Below the pieces are notes generated by a model. That model searched no databases. It worked only from the letters and a program-made list of their open reading frames with translations, and had not been told where the DNA came from. This document shows positions 11,698 to 22,979 of a stretch of 64,000 nucleotides of DNA, in pieces (positions within the stretch are counted from its first letter, which is position 1; every line of letters starts with the position of its first letter). The position numbers were made by a program, and so were the translations under genes. Source of the stretch: Fragum whitleyi (taxonomy: Eukaryota > Mollusca > Bivalvia > Cardiida > Cardiidae); the NCBI GenBank assembly GCA_948146395.1, contig OX411547.1, forward strand, positions 30,918,614 to 30,982,613, in the 5' to 3' direction.

Positions 11698-12075
11698 CCA
11701 TGATAAATGCCCTGGCAGGGCGGAAGCCTAAGTAACGGGTCGTTGCACTTAAGGTTAAGGGAAATCAGCTTTTATCTAAAATAACCTACTTCTAAAGAGA
11801 GTCGATATAAATAACTCGAGACCTTAAATCGTAGATTGGTAACCAAATCCTCGTAACTTCAGCTTGATCAAGCTGAAGTTACGAGGGTTTGGTAACCAAA
11901 CGATAAAACGTGTTCACTCTCTAAGCACGTGAACCCTCTAGGTTTTAGGAAACAGTTATTTGCATGCGTTCACGATTATTGCCGACTTACTTTTCAATCA
12001 ACCCAAAATATTTAAAAGTTAACTCGCCAAATTACGTCACGACTAAGCCCCGCCCTGCCAGTTCATTTATTACGC
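11698..12075. mobile_element. Inverted-repeat element (CTGGCAGGGCGG) nested in the 4.8-kb element
   Basis: Arms of about 35 bp: ATGATAAATGCCCTGGCAGG.. on the left and ..CCGCCCTGCCAG TTCATTTATTACG on the right, with the 12-bp core CTGGCAGGGCGG perfect. The second copy of the large element lacks this region, going from 'gcgaccttaccaaataag' straight to its equivalent of 11,250. It is either an insertion here or part of a deletion there. Confidence 0.6.
11837..11898. repeat. Near-perfect hairpin (CTCGTAACTTCAGCTT)
   Basis: About 30-bp arms, TGGTAACCAAATCCTCGTAA then CTTCAGCTTGA, with their complement and almost no loop. Related hairpins at 41,202-41,252 and 52,396-52,459 share 'aagctgtagttacgaggtttt'. 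Confidence 0.8.
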
Positions 12076-12510
12076 AGAATACCTATAATGTCGCAACTTG
12101 TTTTACGTAGAATTAGAGCTTCTTTTAGAGGTCTAGTTTCTCTTTCTGAACGACCTTATCACGCAACAAAATATATAAAATGCTTCGTACCTTATTGTTT
12201 CGTAAACCATCATTAGAAACGCGCAACATCTACAGGTTATTTATCTGCATTAAAACCCGATGATGCAAATGTTCTCTTTTTATTTCTCTATGCACCGTAG
12301 TCTTTTTCCCCGTGTACTCCCCTATGACACGAGTTGACCTCACGCGTGTGTAAACTAAAGTCGTTTTCTGATTAGTCATACCACAAGTGATGACCTACTT
12401 CGATTTTATGTGCCCTTTTATGAATGAAATCTGTACTCATGAGTTACGAAAGGTCAAGTTTACAAACGAATGGAATGTTCCTATATAGCCTGAAATCTCA
12501 TAAAAACATA

Positions 12511-13662
12511 CGAGGGTTGTCCGGAAAGTTCGTAGACAGTCTGAAATTCTCATCTATTACTTCCTTTCTATTCATAATTCTATGTTAATCGCTACCCTAA
12601 TTATCACTGACTTCATACCCAAAGAAAAATGTTCAACATTTTTATTGACATGTATATGTCAGTTACCTTAACAGCCCACCTAGCGGTACATGGAGCTCAT
12701 CGAAATTACAAACGTTTACCGATAACGATTGAATACTAAAACAACTTTTTCAAGGGTTATATCGTTGGAGAATAACAAAATTAACATGTATTTTTTGTGC
12801 ACCTTTTTATGAGTTTTATCTTTTAATATTTTCAAGATGATCGCTTCATAAATACTCAAATGAATGAAGAATATCACAGCAAACTATGCGCCAAATTTAA
12901 CGGAAAATGACGCCGTAAGACATTGGGGCGGCCTGAGCAGCGTCTAATCTGCATATTTCTCAAGAATATGACAAACGCGAAGAAATATACATCTGAAACT
13001 TTTCTTTTTGAAAGAAGAAAAATAAGTTAGATAATAAACAATACAAATAACTGAGTTGTGCGCATTTTTTTGGTATGGCTTTGATGAAAACAAACGTTAC
13101 AACACTACTGTTATCCAGGCTACACATGACCTTGATTTGCCTCAGCAACCAACCAGCATTGTTTGAAACATTTATTGTTAATTGGTGGCATCTTGAAATT
13201 CAGTTGAATTCCTTTGATCTTGGATTAATGTAATAAGTTGAAAAACAAAGCGGCAAAATGTAGCGTTCATTTTTTTTTTCATTGGTTACAAGCATTTTTT
13301 TTTTTTTATTAAAGTGGACAAAGCTTGCTCTTTTTCAATCATGCCATTGTACAACGGGTAGGTTGAAATGTAGGCAAAACGTCGAAAATAACTGTAATTG
13401 GTACTTTAATAGATTCGACTAAAAGTAGCCGTGGTTTTACGTCGACACCAGATTGTGCGGTACGTCCTTTTGCGCTCTGCGACAACTAATATGCCTTTAC
13501 AAAATTCCATGTAATTTCATTATTTACTAGGGAATCTCCTTGAAAATTTGCATGATGGTTTTTTGAATAAAATTGAATATTAATGTGTAATGTTAAAAAA
13601 ACCCCTAGATATACTGTTTTTATGTACTAGACGATGTTTACGAACCTTCCGGACAATCCTTG
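12511..13662. mobile_element. Mariner-like element, non-coding (1,152 bp)
   Basis: Ends CGAGGGTTGTCCGGAAAGTT (left) and complement of CAAGGATTGTCCGGAAGGTT (right), each flanked by TA (12,509-12,510 and 13,663-13,664), the Tc1/mariner target duplication. From memory, a CGAGGG..GTCCGGAAAGT terminus is typical of mariner families. The length is near that of a full mariner (about 1.3 kb), but no transposase frame or DD34D-region motif is readable, so it is decayed or internally replaced. Nested inside the 4.8-kb element. Confidence 0.75.
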
Positions 13663-14329
13663 TAAACGCGCACCAACTGACCGTGACAAACCTTGATATG
13701 AAGTAAAATTTAACCCATTACCAGACGACTAATGTTCTCAAATGTCCCGGCAATTTACACCTCTCGTCTATATCTCAAACTTCGTTGTTGCATTCTTGTG
13801 TAATATAAATATTTTGTTTCGGTTATGAGAATTTTTGTATCATATTTCTCAAATCCCATTCCTTGTTTTTTTTCGTTGGGAACATGGACGGAAAAAACAG
13901 GGGATTATAGTCTCGGCACGATTTACTTTTAATATATATGCATGTCATTGTTATTTTGAACTCATACATGTTAAAAAAATAAATAATTATCCCAAAACAA
14001 TAGATCTAATTTCAATTGATAACATAATATAGAACTAGCATACTTAACCTGTAGCTGCGATGTTTCACTTGTGCAAAAATACGTACGTGCGCAATCCTTT
14101 AAGTATCATTGAAGATCATCACAAGTTGAATACAACCTTTCATGCTTTGATTTTATCAAATATCTGAACAAGTTTACCAACCCAGCGTGTTTTGCCTTCA
14201 GGTCCAGTCTGTTCTACTCCCACCGGAATACATGTACCTACACTACTCGTTAGCAATTATGCTCTTTTCTCCTCGATTCGCGCATGGTAATCAAATCATC
14301 TGCGTGTGCCTTGATTTAAAGTGAGCACC

Positions 14330-14720
14330 AATATATTTTCTTGGTTTACTATTGTATAAATTATATTTTCTTGGCATACTTAAGTAATCCTTTATCAGAC
14401 CACAATAAATATTGTAATTAGATGAAAAATCTGTCTTTTATAGGCACAGATTATATCTCTATATGTAAAATAATTTAAACTTAATCATTTTCTCGAAAAC
14501 CTAAAAGATGGATATCGACCAAATTTCGCTTGAGTTATCCTTTGGTGACCCTTTACCAGATTACAAAAAATATTGTGATTAGATGAAAATATGTCCTTTA
14601 TGGGCGGAGGACATTTCTCTGTATGTTATATAGATGACACTCTGAAATTATCTTTTTCTCAGATCCTAAAACATGGATATCAACCAAATCTAAGGCCTGT
14701 GAAGCTAATCATCTGCTAAA
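14330..14720 (+). mobile_element. Pearl-like core repeats, family D fragment
   Basis: About two and a half units sharing 'gatggatatcgaccaaattt', 'ggtgaccctttaccag', 'ttattgtgattagatgaaaa' and 'tttatgggcggagga' with the cores at 43.8-44.3 and 63.2-63.7 kb. Neither terminal hairpin is present. Confidence 0.7.
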
Positions 14721-15903
14721 GCCGCTTTACTTATTGAATTTTTCAGAAGAAAAATGATTTCCTTTGCTCTGCAAACAGCTTAATTTCAAAATGGTCTGAC
14801 TCTTACTTCTGTGAAAACTTTGAACTAGTTCAACTTGTTTTCTTCACATTCTTGCACATGAACACGTTTAAGAGCACCATCATACCCACCAACTCAGAAG
14901 TAGAGGAGTATATATTGATTTCGTCATGTATGTCTGTCAGTCCATTGATCTTTTGCTTTTCGCTAGTTAAACGGAGAAGCAATTGACCTGCACAATTGAC
15001 GAAACTTTAGACAAATGTTGGCCATGACCTAAAGAAATGTCTTATTGTTTCGTGTTCATAATGTCAAGGTCATAAGTAAACCCTAACTGATAACAGTTTC
15101 CACTTAAACTGAACAACCAATTGACCCGTATCATAAAACTTGACATAAATGTTGTCAATGACCCAAGAAAGTGCCCGATTTTAGAGTCACGAAGGTCGAA
15201 GTCACAATTGAACTTCGTCAAAAAATTGTCTTGAGATTCCAACTCATGAAGAAAAAGCCTGCGAAAATAGCTTTTCATCAAAGAAAAAGTGCTTGTTCAG
15301 GTCCACTTACGATAATTCTAATTAAAAATGTAATTGATAACTCAAATGGAGCAGAAGCCATTTGAAAAATAACATTGAAACTGTTTTGAGTGTATAAGTG
15401 TCCATTTGAGTCCATTAGTCGGCTGTATGGTCCATATCATTTTCTTCCTTTTTATCATTTTTCTTTCATCAGATTCAGGCCTGTATAGCGATTCAGGGGT
15501 TTTAGCGAAATACATTGATTTATATACGCCCGTCAAAAGACGATGCGTATTATGTGAATACCTGAGGTGGGCGGGAGGCGTACGCTTCGTAAGTGGTTTG
15601 AGGACCGTCTCTTGAACGCATTCCAACTTATCAGTACTTTCAGTACTTTGATTACACAATGGCATCGGTTGTTTAACCCTTGTGATGCTGACAAAAATCT
15701 GGTCAAAATTTCATTTAAATAAAAATGCTGAAAGTACTGGATGTACTACTTGTGAATCTTGAAAATATAGTTTCATATGTTTACTGGTTTAATGCCTCCA
15801 TCATGGCACAGTGGTAGCACGTCCGACTATGTTTCAAAAAGACATGGGTTTGATTCCCGACAGCGGTGCTCAATCATTCTGACTATTTGTCTTCCACCAA
15901 GGG

Positions 15904-16194
15904 GGCCGCGGCAATAGCGCAGTTGGTAGCGCGCCAGACTTCTAATCCAGGGATCTATATTCGCACGGGTTCGATCCCCGGCCGCGGCACTTATCCTTTC
16001 CGACATTTTTCTTCCACCAATGGGTAGATAATCGTAAACCTATGTGGAATAGCAACTGGAGGCTAGGAAAGGGATGTGGTGGTAGTACTGGAGTGAGAAA
16101 TACCAGGAATCCATCGTTAGGTGCTCCAGTCGTCGCGATATAACTGAGAGATTGTTGAAAGCGACGTAAAACCCCAATTCAAATCAAATCAAAT
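15904..16194 (+). mobile_element. tRNA-derived SINE 2, nested in SINE 1
   Basis: A complete SINE: tRNA-Arg-like head (15,905-15,989), body beginning 'cttatcctttccgacattt' and matching the SINE 1 body, and a tail ATTCAAATCAAATCAAAT. Flanks are CCACCAAGGGG on the left and CCACCAATGGG on the right, an 11-bp target duplication with one mismatch inside SINE 1. Its head differs from those of the neighbouring SINEs although the body is shared. Confidence 0.85.
15905..15989 (+). tRNA. tRNA-Arg(TCT)-like SINE head (not a functional tRNA gene)
   Basis: Acceptor stem GCCGCGG/CCGCGGC is perfect, A box TAGCGCAGTTGG and B box GGTTCGATCCC are intact, and the anticodon loop is CTTCTAA (anticodon TCT). The anticodon stem CCAGA/TCCAG has two mismatches and the variable region is about 15 bases. 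It flows straight into SINE body sequence, so I read it as a SINE promoter head. The intact Pol III boxes suggest a young copy. Confidence 0.75.
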
Positions 16195-16402
16195 CCACCA
16201 ATGGGTTGATAACCGTAGACCGGGTGGGTAGGAAAGGTTTCAATGGTTGTACTGGTGGTGATGGAAAAAAAATCAAAAATCCATTATGGTGCCCCAGCAG
16301 CCGCAATATAACTAAAAGGTTGTTGAAAGTATCTTAAAACACCATTCAAACAAACAACAACAACAAATTTACTTGTTAAAGACAAGTCATATTGCACTTA
16401 TC

Positions 16403-16467
16403 GGGATTCAGTGCAGGACTGTACTAAATGTATGTATATACACTTAGTACAGTCTTGCACTGAACCC
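16403..16467. mobile_element. Hairpin MITE (GTCAGTGC/TACACTTAGTAC type)
   Basis: Arms GGGATTCAGTGCAGGACTGT / ACAGTCTTGCACTGAACCC with inner TACTAAATGTAT / ATACACTTAGTA. Same family as 5,703-5,764, with the outer arms better preserved. Confidence 0.8.
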
Positions 16468-16786
16468 TTGATATGTGAAGCTTGATCTTTGTTTATACCT
16501 CCCATCGATGCAATGTTCATGATGACCATGATGAACAGGGTGAACAAACACAGCTCATTAGTGCTGCATCACAATCTTTAGTCACTGATTCTAGTAAATT
16601 TTAATCATATTTGTTCTGAAGCTTGAAAAATTAATCAAGATCATTTGATATCTGCTATCCATCTGTCAAGCGAATACAACACTATGAAACTTGCATTAAT
16701 ATCCAGTTATCTCTTCACAACACCATAAGGTAATCCATTAAAGTTTTATACGAACAAAAAAAATCATGAGGAATATCACAAAGCGT

Positions 16787-16857
16787 CAGAGCAAAACTAT
16801 TGTAAGTGCCAATGTAAAAACATAGGCACTTATGTATATAAAAGTATTGCACTGACC
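16787..16857. mobile_element. Hairpin MITE (GTAAGTGCC type), expanded loop
   Basis: Arms GCAAAACTATTGTAAGTGCC and GGCACTTA..AGTATTGCACTGAC, with extra bases 'tgtatataa' in the right arm. Diverged relative of 3,317-3,382 and 39,087-39,148. Confidence 0.7.
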
Positions 16858-17067
16858 CATCAATCATGTATAGACCAGCGTCGAGTGAGTGATCAAGGAT
16901 CAATTCTAAAAAAATAATGATAGGAGATAATGGTTTCTCAAACCTCATTCTTGCTTGAGGATCTAAACAAGTCATTTCAAGAGTAAGAAAAACAATTGTA
17001 TAATTTTGCTTCAATATATTATTAAAAGCACTCAAAATAATAAGTGCTTCATTTGGTCCTTGAATTG

Positions 17068-17147
17068 ATGGCTCAGCACAAAATAGTTGTAACTGCCTAT
17101 GAATCATATAGGCAGTTACTACTGTTTTGCACTTAGACATCAAATTG
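17068..17147. mobile_element. Hairpin MITE (GGCTCAGCAC..GTAACTGCCTAT)
   Basis: Arms GCACAAAATAGTTGTAACTG and CAGTTACTACTGTTTTGCAC with a short centre CCTATGAATCATATAGG. It combines the GGCTCAG left end of one subtype with the TGCAAAAC arms of the other. Confidence 0.8.
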
Positions 17148-17586
17148 ATCTTTTCATTTGGTGCCTTGGTATTCATAAAAAAATTATACAAGTGAAAAAG
17201 TCTTGTAGAATATCAATGTTTAGAGCCATTACATGATTGGATGGCCCATTTCAAAACGGAAATCATCCAAAGCACGTTCAATTTTTATGCGAATGTAATT
17301 CTCAAGGGCATAATTTCTCTATGACTGCAAGCGAAAAATGTGGCTATTATATGATAAAGACTGTATGAAAAATTAGTTATGGCATAATGGATGTATTGAA
17401 TCATTTTGAATGATTTTCTGTAACAAATCTTTATAGTAAAATGTTTTTGTGTTGGAGCCTTTGTCATGCTGAACATGGAAAATGTCTACTGTATACAAGA
17501 ATTTGGCAGGCAGCATAGCGTAAGATCAGCCTGCACAGATGTGAAGTCTGATCTTAGCCTTCACTCCCTACCAACTTGTTTAGGAA

Positions 17587-19266
17587 CAAGAGGGCCGTTG
17601 GCCCTGGGTCGCTCACCTGAGAAAAAAGCTTCATTACCTAGGTATGTCCATGCAACCACAGAAAAGGAGATTTTTACTTATTCAATCAGATAACATTTGA
17701 AATAATCATTCCCCCCCCCCTCTGCTCCTCCCCTGGACATTATTTATTTAAGCCTTTTTCATAAAAGGTCTGTGATCAGCTAATCTATGCCAGATATACA
17801 GGCTGAGTCTGAGACTTTTAAAGTTTTCTTTAATGAGTTGATCAATCCATGTCAAATATAAAGGCTGTAGGGATTCAAAATTCTCAACAAAGCACTCCCC
17901 CCTCCCCCAAGATGCTCTGCACCTGGTGAATCTACAGTCATGATTTTAGCTAATTCATTATATGTCCATATGCTGATCATCCATACCGATTTTCAAGTCT
18001 GTAGGACTCCTGGCTCATTAGAAGAAGTTTAAAGATTTCAAAAATGATCCAAAGTACTACCCCCTCCCCAAGACACTCAGCACCTGGTGACCCTACAGTC
18101 ATGATTTTAGCTATTATTAATGTCAATATATTGATCACCCATGACAATTTTCAAGTCTGTAGGGTTCCTGATCCAGGAGAAGAATAAGGTTAAAGATTTC
18201 TAAATTGATCCAAAGCACTACCCCCTGCCCCCTTATGCTCCGCATCTGGTGGCCCTACATTCATGATTTAAGCTATTTTATTTTAGATCCATATGCTTAT
18301 CATCCATGCCAATATTGAAGTCTGTAGGGCTCCTGGTTCATTAGAAGATGAAGATTAAAGTTACAAAATTTTCACAAAAGTACTTCCCCCTCCCCCCTGG
18401 TGCTCCGCACCTGGTAGCTTTACAGTCATGATTTTAGCTATTTATATTAAGGTCTATGAGCTGATCCTCCATGCCAATTTTCAAGTCTGTAGGGCTTGTG
18501 GTTCAGAAGAAGAAGAAGGTTAAAGATTACAAAATTTTCACAAAAGTACTATCCTCTCCCCCCTGGTGCTACGCACCTGGTGAATCTACAGTCATGATTT
18601 TAGGTTTTTTTATAAAGGTCCATATGCTGATCATCCATGCCAATATTCAAATCTGTAGGTCTCCTGGTTTAGAAGAAGAAAAAGGTTAAAGATTACAAAA
18701 TTTTCATCATAGTACTACCCCCATCCCCCTGGTGCTCCGCACCTGGTGGCCCTACAGATATGATTTTAGCTATTTTTATTAAGGTCTATGAGGTGATGAT
18801 ACATGCAAAATTTTAAGGCTGTAGGCCTTCATGATCAGAAGAAGAAGAAGGTTAAAGATTACAAAATTTACCCAAAGCACTACCCCCTCCCCCCTGATGC
18901 TCCGCACCTGGTGGCCCAACAGATATGATTTTAGCTATTTTAATTAAGGTCTATGAGCTGATCATCCATACCAAATTTCAAGGCTGTAGGGCTGCTGGTT
19001 CAGAAGAAGAATTTTAAAGATTTTCTTAAATTTTTAACTTTTGTTGCCATAGCAACCAGAGTTTTTCACCGATTTCAATTCTTTTAGCAATTCTTAAAGG
19101 GGACCACCTAAGGAACATTTCTGCCAAGTTTGGTTAAAATTGGCCTAGTAGTTTAGGAGGAGATGTCGTTTAAAGAAATTGTTGACGGACGACGCACGAC
19201 GCACGGACCCCGGACAAAAGGTGATCACAATAGCTCACTTGAGCACGTTGTGCTCAGGTGAGCTAA
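17587..19266 (-). mobile_element. Helentron-like element, family A, complete, with about 165-bp core repeats
   Basis: Minus orientation: the 3' stem-loop with CAAGAGGGCC/GGCCCT is at the left edge, the 5' hairpin AGCTCACTTGAGCACG / CGTGCTCAGGTGAGCT at the right edge, with a 'gacgacgcacgacgcacgg' microsatellite-like block inside it. The core holds seven to eight monomers; the 'gctccgcacctgg' mark recurs at about 17,924, 18,074, 18,237, 18,402, 18,568, 18,734 and 18,899, a 163-166 bp period in most steps. Near-identical inverted partner at 52,483-54,171. Non-coding. Confidence 0.85.
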
Positions 19267-19269
19267 AAA

Positions 19270-20480
19270 GACTTGTGATCAACCGCAATGGATGAATTTC
19301 CAGTATATCCCAAGAATTGGCAATTTTTGTTGTACCAAATTTTGAATTCAGAATGATAAGTGTTCATACGACAAAATGTAGCATCAGTTTCTTGATCAAG
19401 AGGTCCTTAATCTGATTACAGTGAGTATATATCTTGGTTCTTGAATTGCCCCTATTTGGTACTGGTATATTATGCCAGGAAGAATAATTGAGAAGGATTA
19501 ATCAGTTGTAAGAACTTTTACTCTAATGAAGTGAAACTTAATTGGTTTAAACAAAATAGACACATATAAAATTATTCAATTAATACATGTATAATTGCTT
19601 CAAATAAATTCTCGCAGTTTCAACAAAAATTGGAGGTTGCAATAGGAAGCTGAAAATAATACAATGACTAAAAAAAATGAGCATGTAGTTATTATTTAGT
19701 TAAAATATCAATTTATCTTCAGTATGTACAATGTAAGCTTAGTATATAAGATAAGTCTAAACTGAATTCACAAAAGTAAGGTTTAATATCATTTTATGAT
19801 GAGAAAAGTTAAGTGACTTTTTTTCATGAAATTCAGACGTAATTACAGTTTAGTAAAGTAAAATTGAAATTGAAAGTATAATCCATTGTTAAGTATACTT
19901 ATACAGAACAGAAGTGTAATCACTTGACTCATTACCAGGAGACTCCAAAACAGATTATATAAGTTGCAGGTCACACAGTCTATTGCTGGTTTAAGTTAAT
20001 GAAATATTAAAAGTCTTTTCTATGTGAGTGGAAAGCATTGTGACAAATGAAGAAATTTCTTGATCTAAGCTGTTTATGATATGCTGTACACAAAGCTTTA
20101 GCAGACTGTATAGACTAAGATGAGCCTGCATAGACATGCAGTCTGATCTAAGCATACACTATCTCCTTACTATAGAATAATTATAGGAAAAGTTCAGCCA
20201 GAGACAGGTTCAAATATGTGTCATAAATTGGCAATTTGTTTAAAGCAAAATTTGAATAAAGCGTAGTAAGGATTAACAAAGTTTTGTTCTGGAAATGTTA
20301 ATGTATTATTAAAAGGCTCTATTGAGACATCCAAGCATTATGATACATTATGATGAAAGGAGTCTTACCCATGGCATAGAATGTTTGGTGTGGAACAAGA
20401 AAATTGTAACCACATGTTACGAAGAATCTGGAATTGTTTGGGTATACCTGTATATTTGTGAGGAAGGATGGGTTTTTCTT
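19270..20480. other. Non-coding stretch with one hairpin
   Basis: AT-rich, no gene. At 20,105-20,160 there is a hairpin 'actaagatgagcctgca / tgcagtctgatctaag' around TAGACA, the same core as in family P MITEs but without TTAACCC ends nearby. Confidence 0.5.
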
Positions 20481-20484
20481 AATA

Positions 20485-20605
20485 CTTAAGGTAGCGGAGC
20501 CATAATAGTTCAACAAAATTTTCGGAGCTAAGGAAACCTCGGTTAATATTGTGAAAGATAATGTGGTCCAAAATGTTGCAGAACTATTACGGTCCACTAC
20601 CTTAG
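20485..20605. mobile_element. MITE family R (CTTAAGGTAGYGG)
   Basis: About 121 bp with TIRs CTTAAGGTAGCGGAGCC and complement ..GGTCCACTACCTTAG, each followed inward by 'taatagttc..aacaaaatttt' / 'aaaatgttgcagaactatta'. It contains AGGAAACCTCGGTTAA, shared with copies at 9.23 and 21.43 kb. Confidence 0.75.
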
Positions 20606-21431
20606 TTCACTCTTTTTCTGTGACAATATGTTTTGATGGTACTTTAATAAGAGCCTTTTCAGTTTGAGAAAGAAAAGATAATTATAAAATTTGAAGTTTA
20701 AATCTAAAAATCTCCTTATAAAAGTCTCCTTATAGGTCAAGTTATCCTTAATTTTGATTCTTGGGATTTTAATTTATATCTAAGCAATTTTATACTTAGG
20801 AAATGGTCTTGAACTGCTTGTTAAGACAATTTCTCCTTTCTCCCACATATTTTTCTTTCACATGAGACGGTTTCTGTTTCAAATTGCACCCACATTTTAT
20901 TGTCTTCTATAACCACTCTTTAATTTCAACCAATCTACAATTTGGAAAAAAAGGGAAATGCTTATAATGGTCATTCAATAGAATAGGACCCAGGACTCTG
21001 TCTTTTTGCTTAAATAAATAAATCTGGAAATGATTCAGAAATAGTTTGAAATGAAAGGAATACAAAAGTTTAATAGATTCTTCTTGTAAACCAATGTATA
21101 CTATACAGCTGTTTGGACAGAGATATTCTGAAAAGGTCCATTTCTTAATTCATAACACTCTTTGAATTCATAAAGACTCTTTGATTTCTAAATATTTGCG
21201 GATACACACAGGCAAATTTCTATCAGAATTATGAGTGAGTGTGGCAGTAGGGTTAATAAGTACCGCTACATGAACATCTAAAAGTAGTTGGACTAATTTA
21301 TTGATGCAGGTAGAAACTACCGACTTGTGTAATGCTTCTGTTTGCATATCTAAACTGCTGTGAATTGCTTGTTACTGAGTGGATTCTACTGTCATTATTA
21401 TTTAATCTTAGCAAAATTGTTGTGAAGTTGT

Positions 21432-21599
21432 CTTAAGGTGGTGGGGGCCGTAATATTTCCACAACATTTCGGACCACATGTTCTTTAACAATGGTAACTG
21501 AGGTTTCCTAATGAACATCATTAGGAAACCTTGGTTACCACTATTTAAATTCATTACTTCCTAAAGGTTGCGGAACTATTATGTGTCCAGTACCTTAAG
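21432..21599. mobile_element. MITE family R with central hairpin
   Basis: TIRs CTTAAGGTGGTGG and complement ending AGTACCTTAAG; subterminal 'taatatttccacaacattt' / 'aggttgcggaactatta'. The centre is a strong hairpin GGTAACTGAGGTTTCCTAAT with its near-complement (21,497-21,543). About 168 bp. Confidence 0.8.
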
Positions 21600-21609
21600 T
21601 ATTAGCTAA

Positions 21610-22340
21610 TTGCTTTTAATGGAAGGTCAGATCCAAGAAATAATGGCATAATGTAAAATTATTAAAAAATACATTTATATTCATTATGGTAATGGAAAAG
21701 CGTAAATAAGCAGGATGAAATTATAAGAGCATGTTGTCGATTATAACATAATTTTGAATTTATAATTGAATTATATTTACCCTAACATATGGAAAGGCTT
21801 TAATTTGAGAAAGACTTTTAAGTGTCATAAAGCTGAAAAAATTGTGAGAAATGTAGAAAATCACTTTGGCCAATAAAAACCTCTTTCTTCCCGGACAGAA
21901 AGCTTTATTTATTAATTTAAAAAAGATTAGCGAAGTCTTTCAAAGCAAGGAATGGTATATATCAAAAATAAAAGATTAATTTCTTTTGGTGATACAGTTA
22001 TGTGATGATAAAAAATCTGGACCCTATTCTTTACAGAATTCTCACTTCTTCCTGTGCAAAAATGTTAGCATAATATATCATTAAGGAACTCACATCCTAA
22101 AGTCTAGCATAGTGTTATTAGTTATTGTCAATTATATGATGGATTCAACATAACATTGTGTTAACTAAGCCTGCAGTGTTTCTTGGATTAGCATTAACTA
22201 ACTTGCGGTTCTGGCATTTTGTAACTACCATTCCAAACTGGATGAATGTTGTGGTGCTTAAGTAATTACGCAAAGGAATTTTCAGAAATTTGGGCTCAAA
22301 TTTGGATTTTATAGAAATATTCCAGGTGACAATTTATATG
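21610..22340. other. Non-coding stretch, no feature recognised
   Basis: AT-rich without convincing frames, TIRs or tandem units. Confidence 0.45.
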
Positions 22341-22349
22341 TTTTACATC

Positions 22350-22578
22350 TTAACCCTTTGCTGTTTAATCCCTGATTTTTACGAGCCTGTGATTTTATGA
22401 TTGAGAAAACATTATGAAAAAAGAAGAAATTGCTCCTGACAAGCAATTTCTTTGTTTCCCACACTATTTTCTACCCTACAGAATAGTTATTTTTCAAATT
22501 AAATCCACTTGAAATTTTCGTCTGCAAAATCTTTGAATTTGGACAGGTCCAAAATTTTGAAAAAAAGTAAAGTGTTAA
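22350..22578. mobile_element. MITE family Q, reverse orientation
   Basis: 229 bp from TTAACCCTTTGCTG to a degraded AAGTGTTAAA end, with the inner hairpin 'gaagaaattgctcctga / caagcaatttcttt'. Uninterrupted sister of the MITE split at 7.9 kb. Confidence 0.8.
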
Positions 22579-22624
22579 ACTCTTTGAAAGGTTTTATATC
22601 TTAATCTCCAACATTTAACTTCTA

Positions 22625-22971
22625 CCCCAGTGAAAAAAATTCAAGAACTGGTTCTTAAAGTGAACTTGAAAGTTCAAGAAGTAGTTCTTGAATGCTTTAG
22701 GTCAATAAATGACAGTTCAAGCACTTCTAGAACTAGTTCTTTCTAGAACTAGTTCTTGAACTTTTAGAGATAATTCCTGAGTTTCTTGAACTAGTTCTAA
22801 AAGTTCAAGAACTTGTTCTAGAAGTTGAAAAACTAGTTCTTGAATGTCAATAACTATTTCTAGAAGTTCTTGAATTGTCATTTAACAATCAAGAGCATTC
22901 AAAACCCTGTTCTTAAACTTTTTCATGGTAAAAAAAATTCAAGAATAAGTTCCTGAACATTTTTGCAGGGG
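22625..22971. mobile_element. Palindrome-rich TA-flanked element (AAGAACTAGTTCTT)
   Basis: 347-bp element with ends CCCCAGTGAAAAA and complement of CCCCTGCAAAAA, flanked by TA on both sides. The interior is almost wholly built from variants of TTCAAGAACTAGTTCTTGAA in both orientations, at least ten occurrences of AGTTCTTGAA or TTCAAGAACT. Related copies: 50,230-50,401 (short) and a fragment at 29,270-29,345. TA flanks suggest Tc1/mariner-type mobility (inference). Confidence 0.75.
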
Positions 22972-22979
22972 TAAAGATA

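Larger units (their letters stand above)
10867..15630 (+). mobile_element. 4.8-kb TIR element, copy 1 (TAAGTTGGAATGCG ends)
   Basis: Starts TAAGTTGGAATGCG and ends with the exact complement CGCATTCCAACTTA. The left end also folds on itself (AAGTTGGAAT..ATTCCAACTT). A second, shorter copy lies inverted at 42,734-46,143. Matching blocks include 10,900-11,250 with 45,780-46,120, 12,086-12,150 with 45,610-45,690, 14,836-15,360 with 44,400-45,320, and 15,390-15,630 with 42,760-43,510. It is visibly richer in CG dinucleotides than its flanks. No transposase frame remains; nested elements account for much of its length. Superfamily unknown. Confidence 0.85.
15796..16370 (+). mobile_element. tRNA-derived SINE 1, interrupted by SINE 2
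   Basis: Head at 15,796-15,870 has an A-box-like TGGCACAGTGGTAGC and a B box GGTTTGATTCC, then the body start 'ctgactatttgtcttccacc'. The body is broken at about 15,903 and resumes at about 16,195 with 'ccaccaatgggttgataacc', ending in ATTCAAACAAACAACAAC. Other copies: 24.5 kb (+) and 40.5 kb (-). It may belong to the molluscan RUDI/V-SINE group, but I could not check that. Confidence 0.85.

Noticed and set aside
12511..13662. A functional mariner transposase gene
   Set aside because: Ends and TA flanks are convincing, but no frame over about 62 codons exists and no transposase motif is readable.
15406..15615. Conserved peptide-like frame (Lys-Tyr-Ile-Asp-Leu-Tyr-Thr-Pro..) seen at 15.5 kb and at 42.8 kb
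   Set aside because: Both loci are copies of the same large TIR element, so similarity reflects common origin of the DNA. Surrounding frames are broken and no family is recognised.
15905..15989. A genuine tRNA-Arg(TCT) gene
   Set aside because: The anticodon stem has two mismatches, the variable region is too long, and the sequence continues into a SINE body with a target duplication around the whole.
17587..19266. Regularly spaced repeats as a CRISPR-like array
   Set aside because: Whole 165-bp monomers are similar without distinct spacers, and the array lies within a eukaryotic mobile element.
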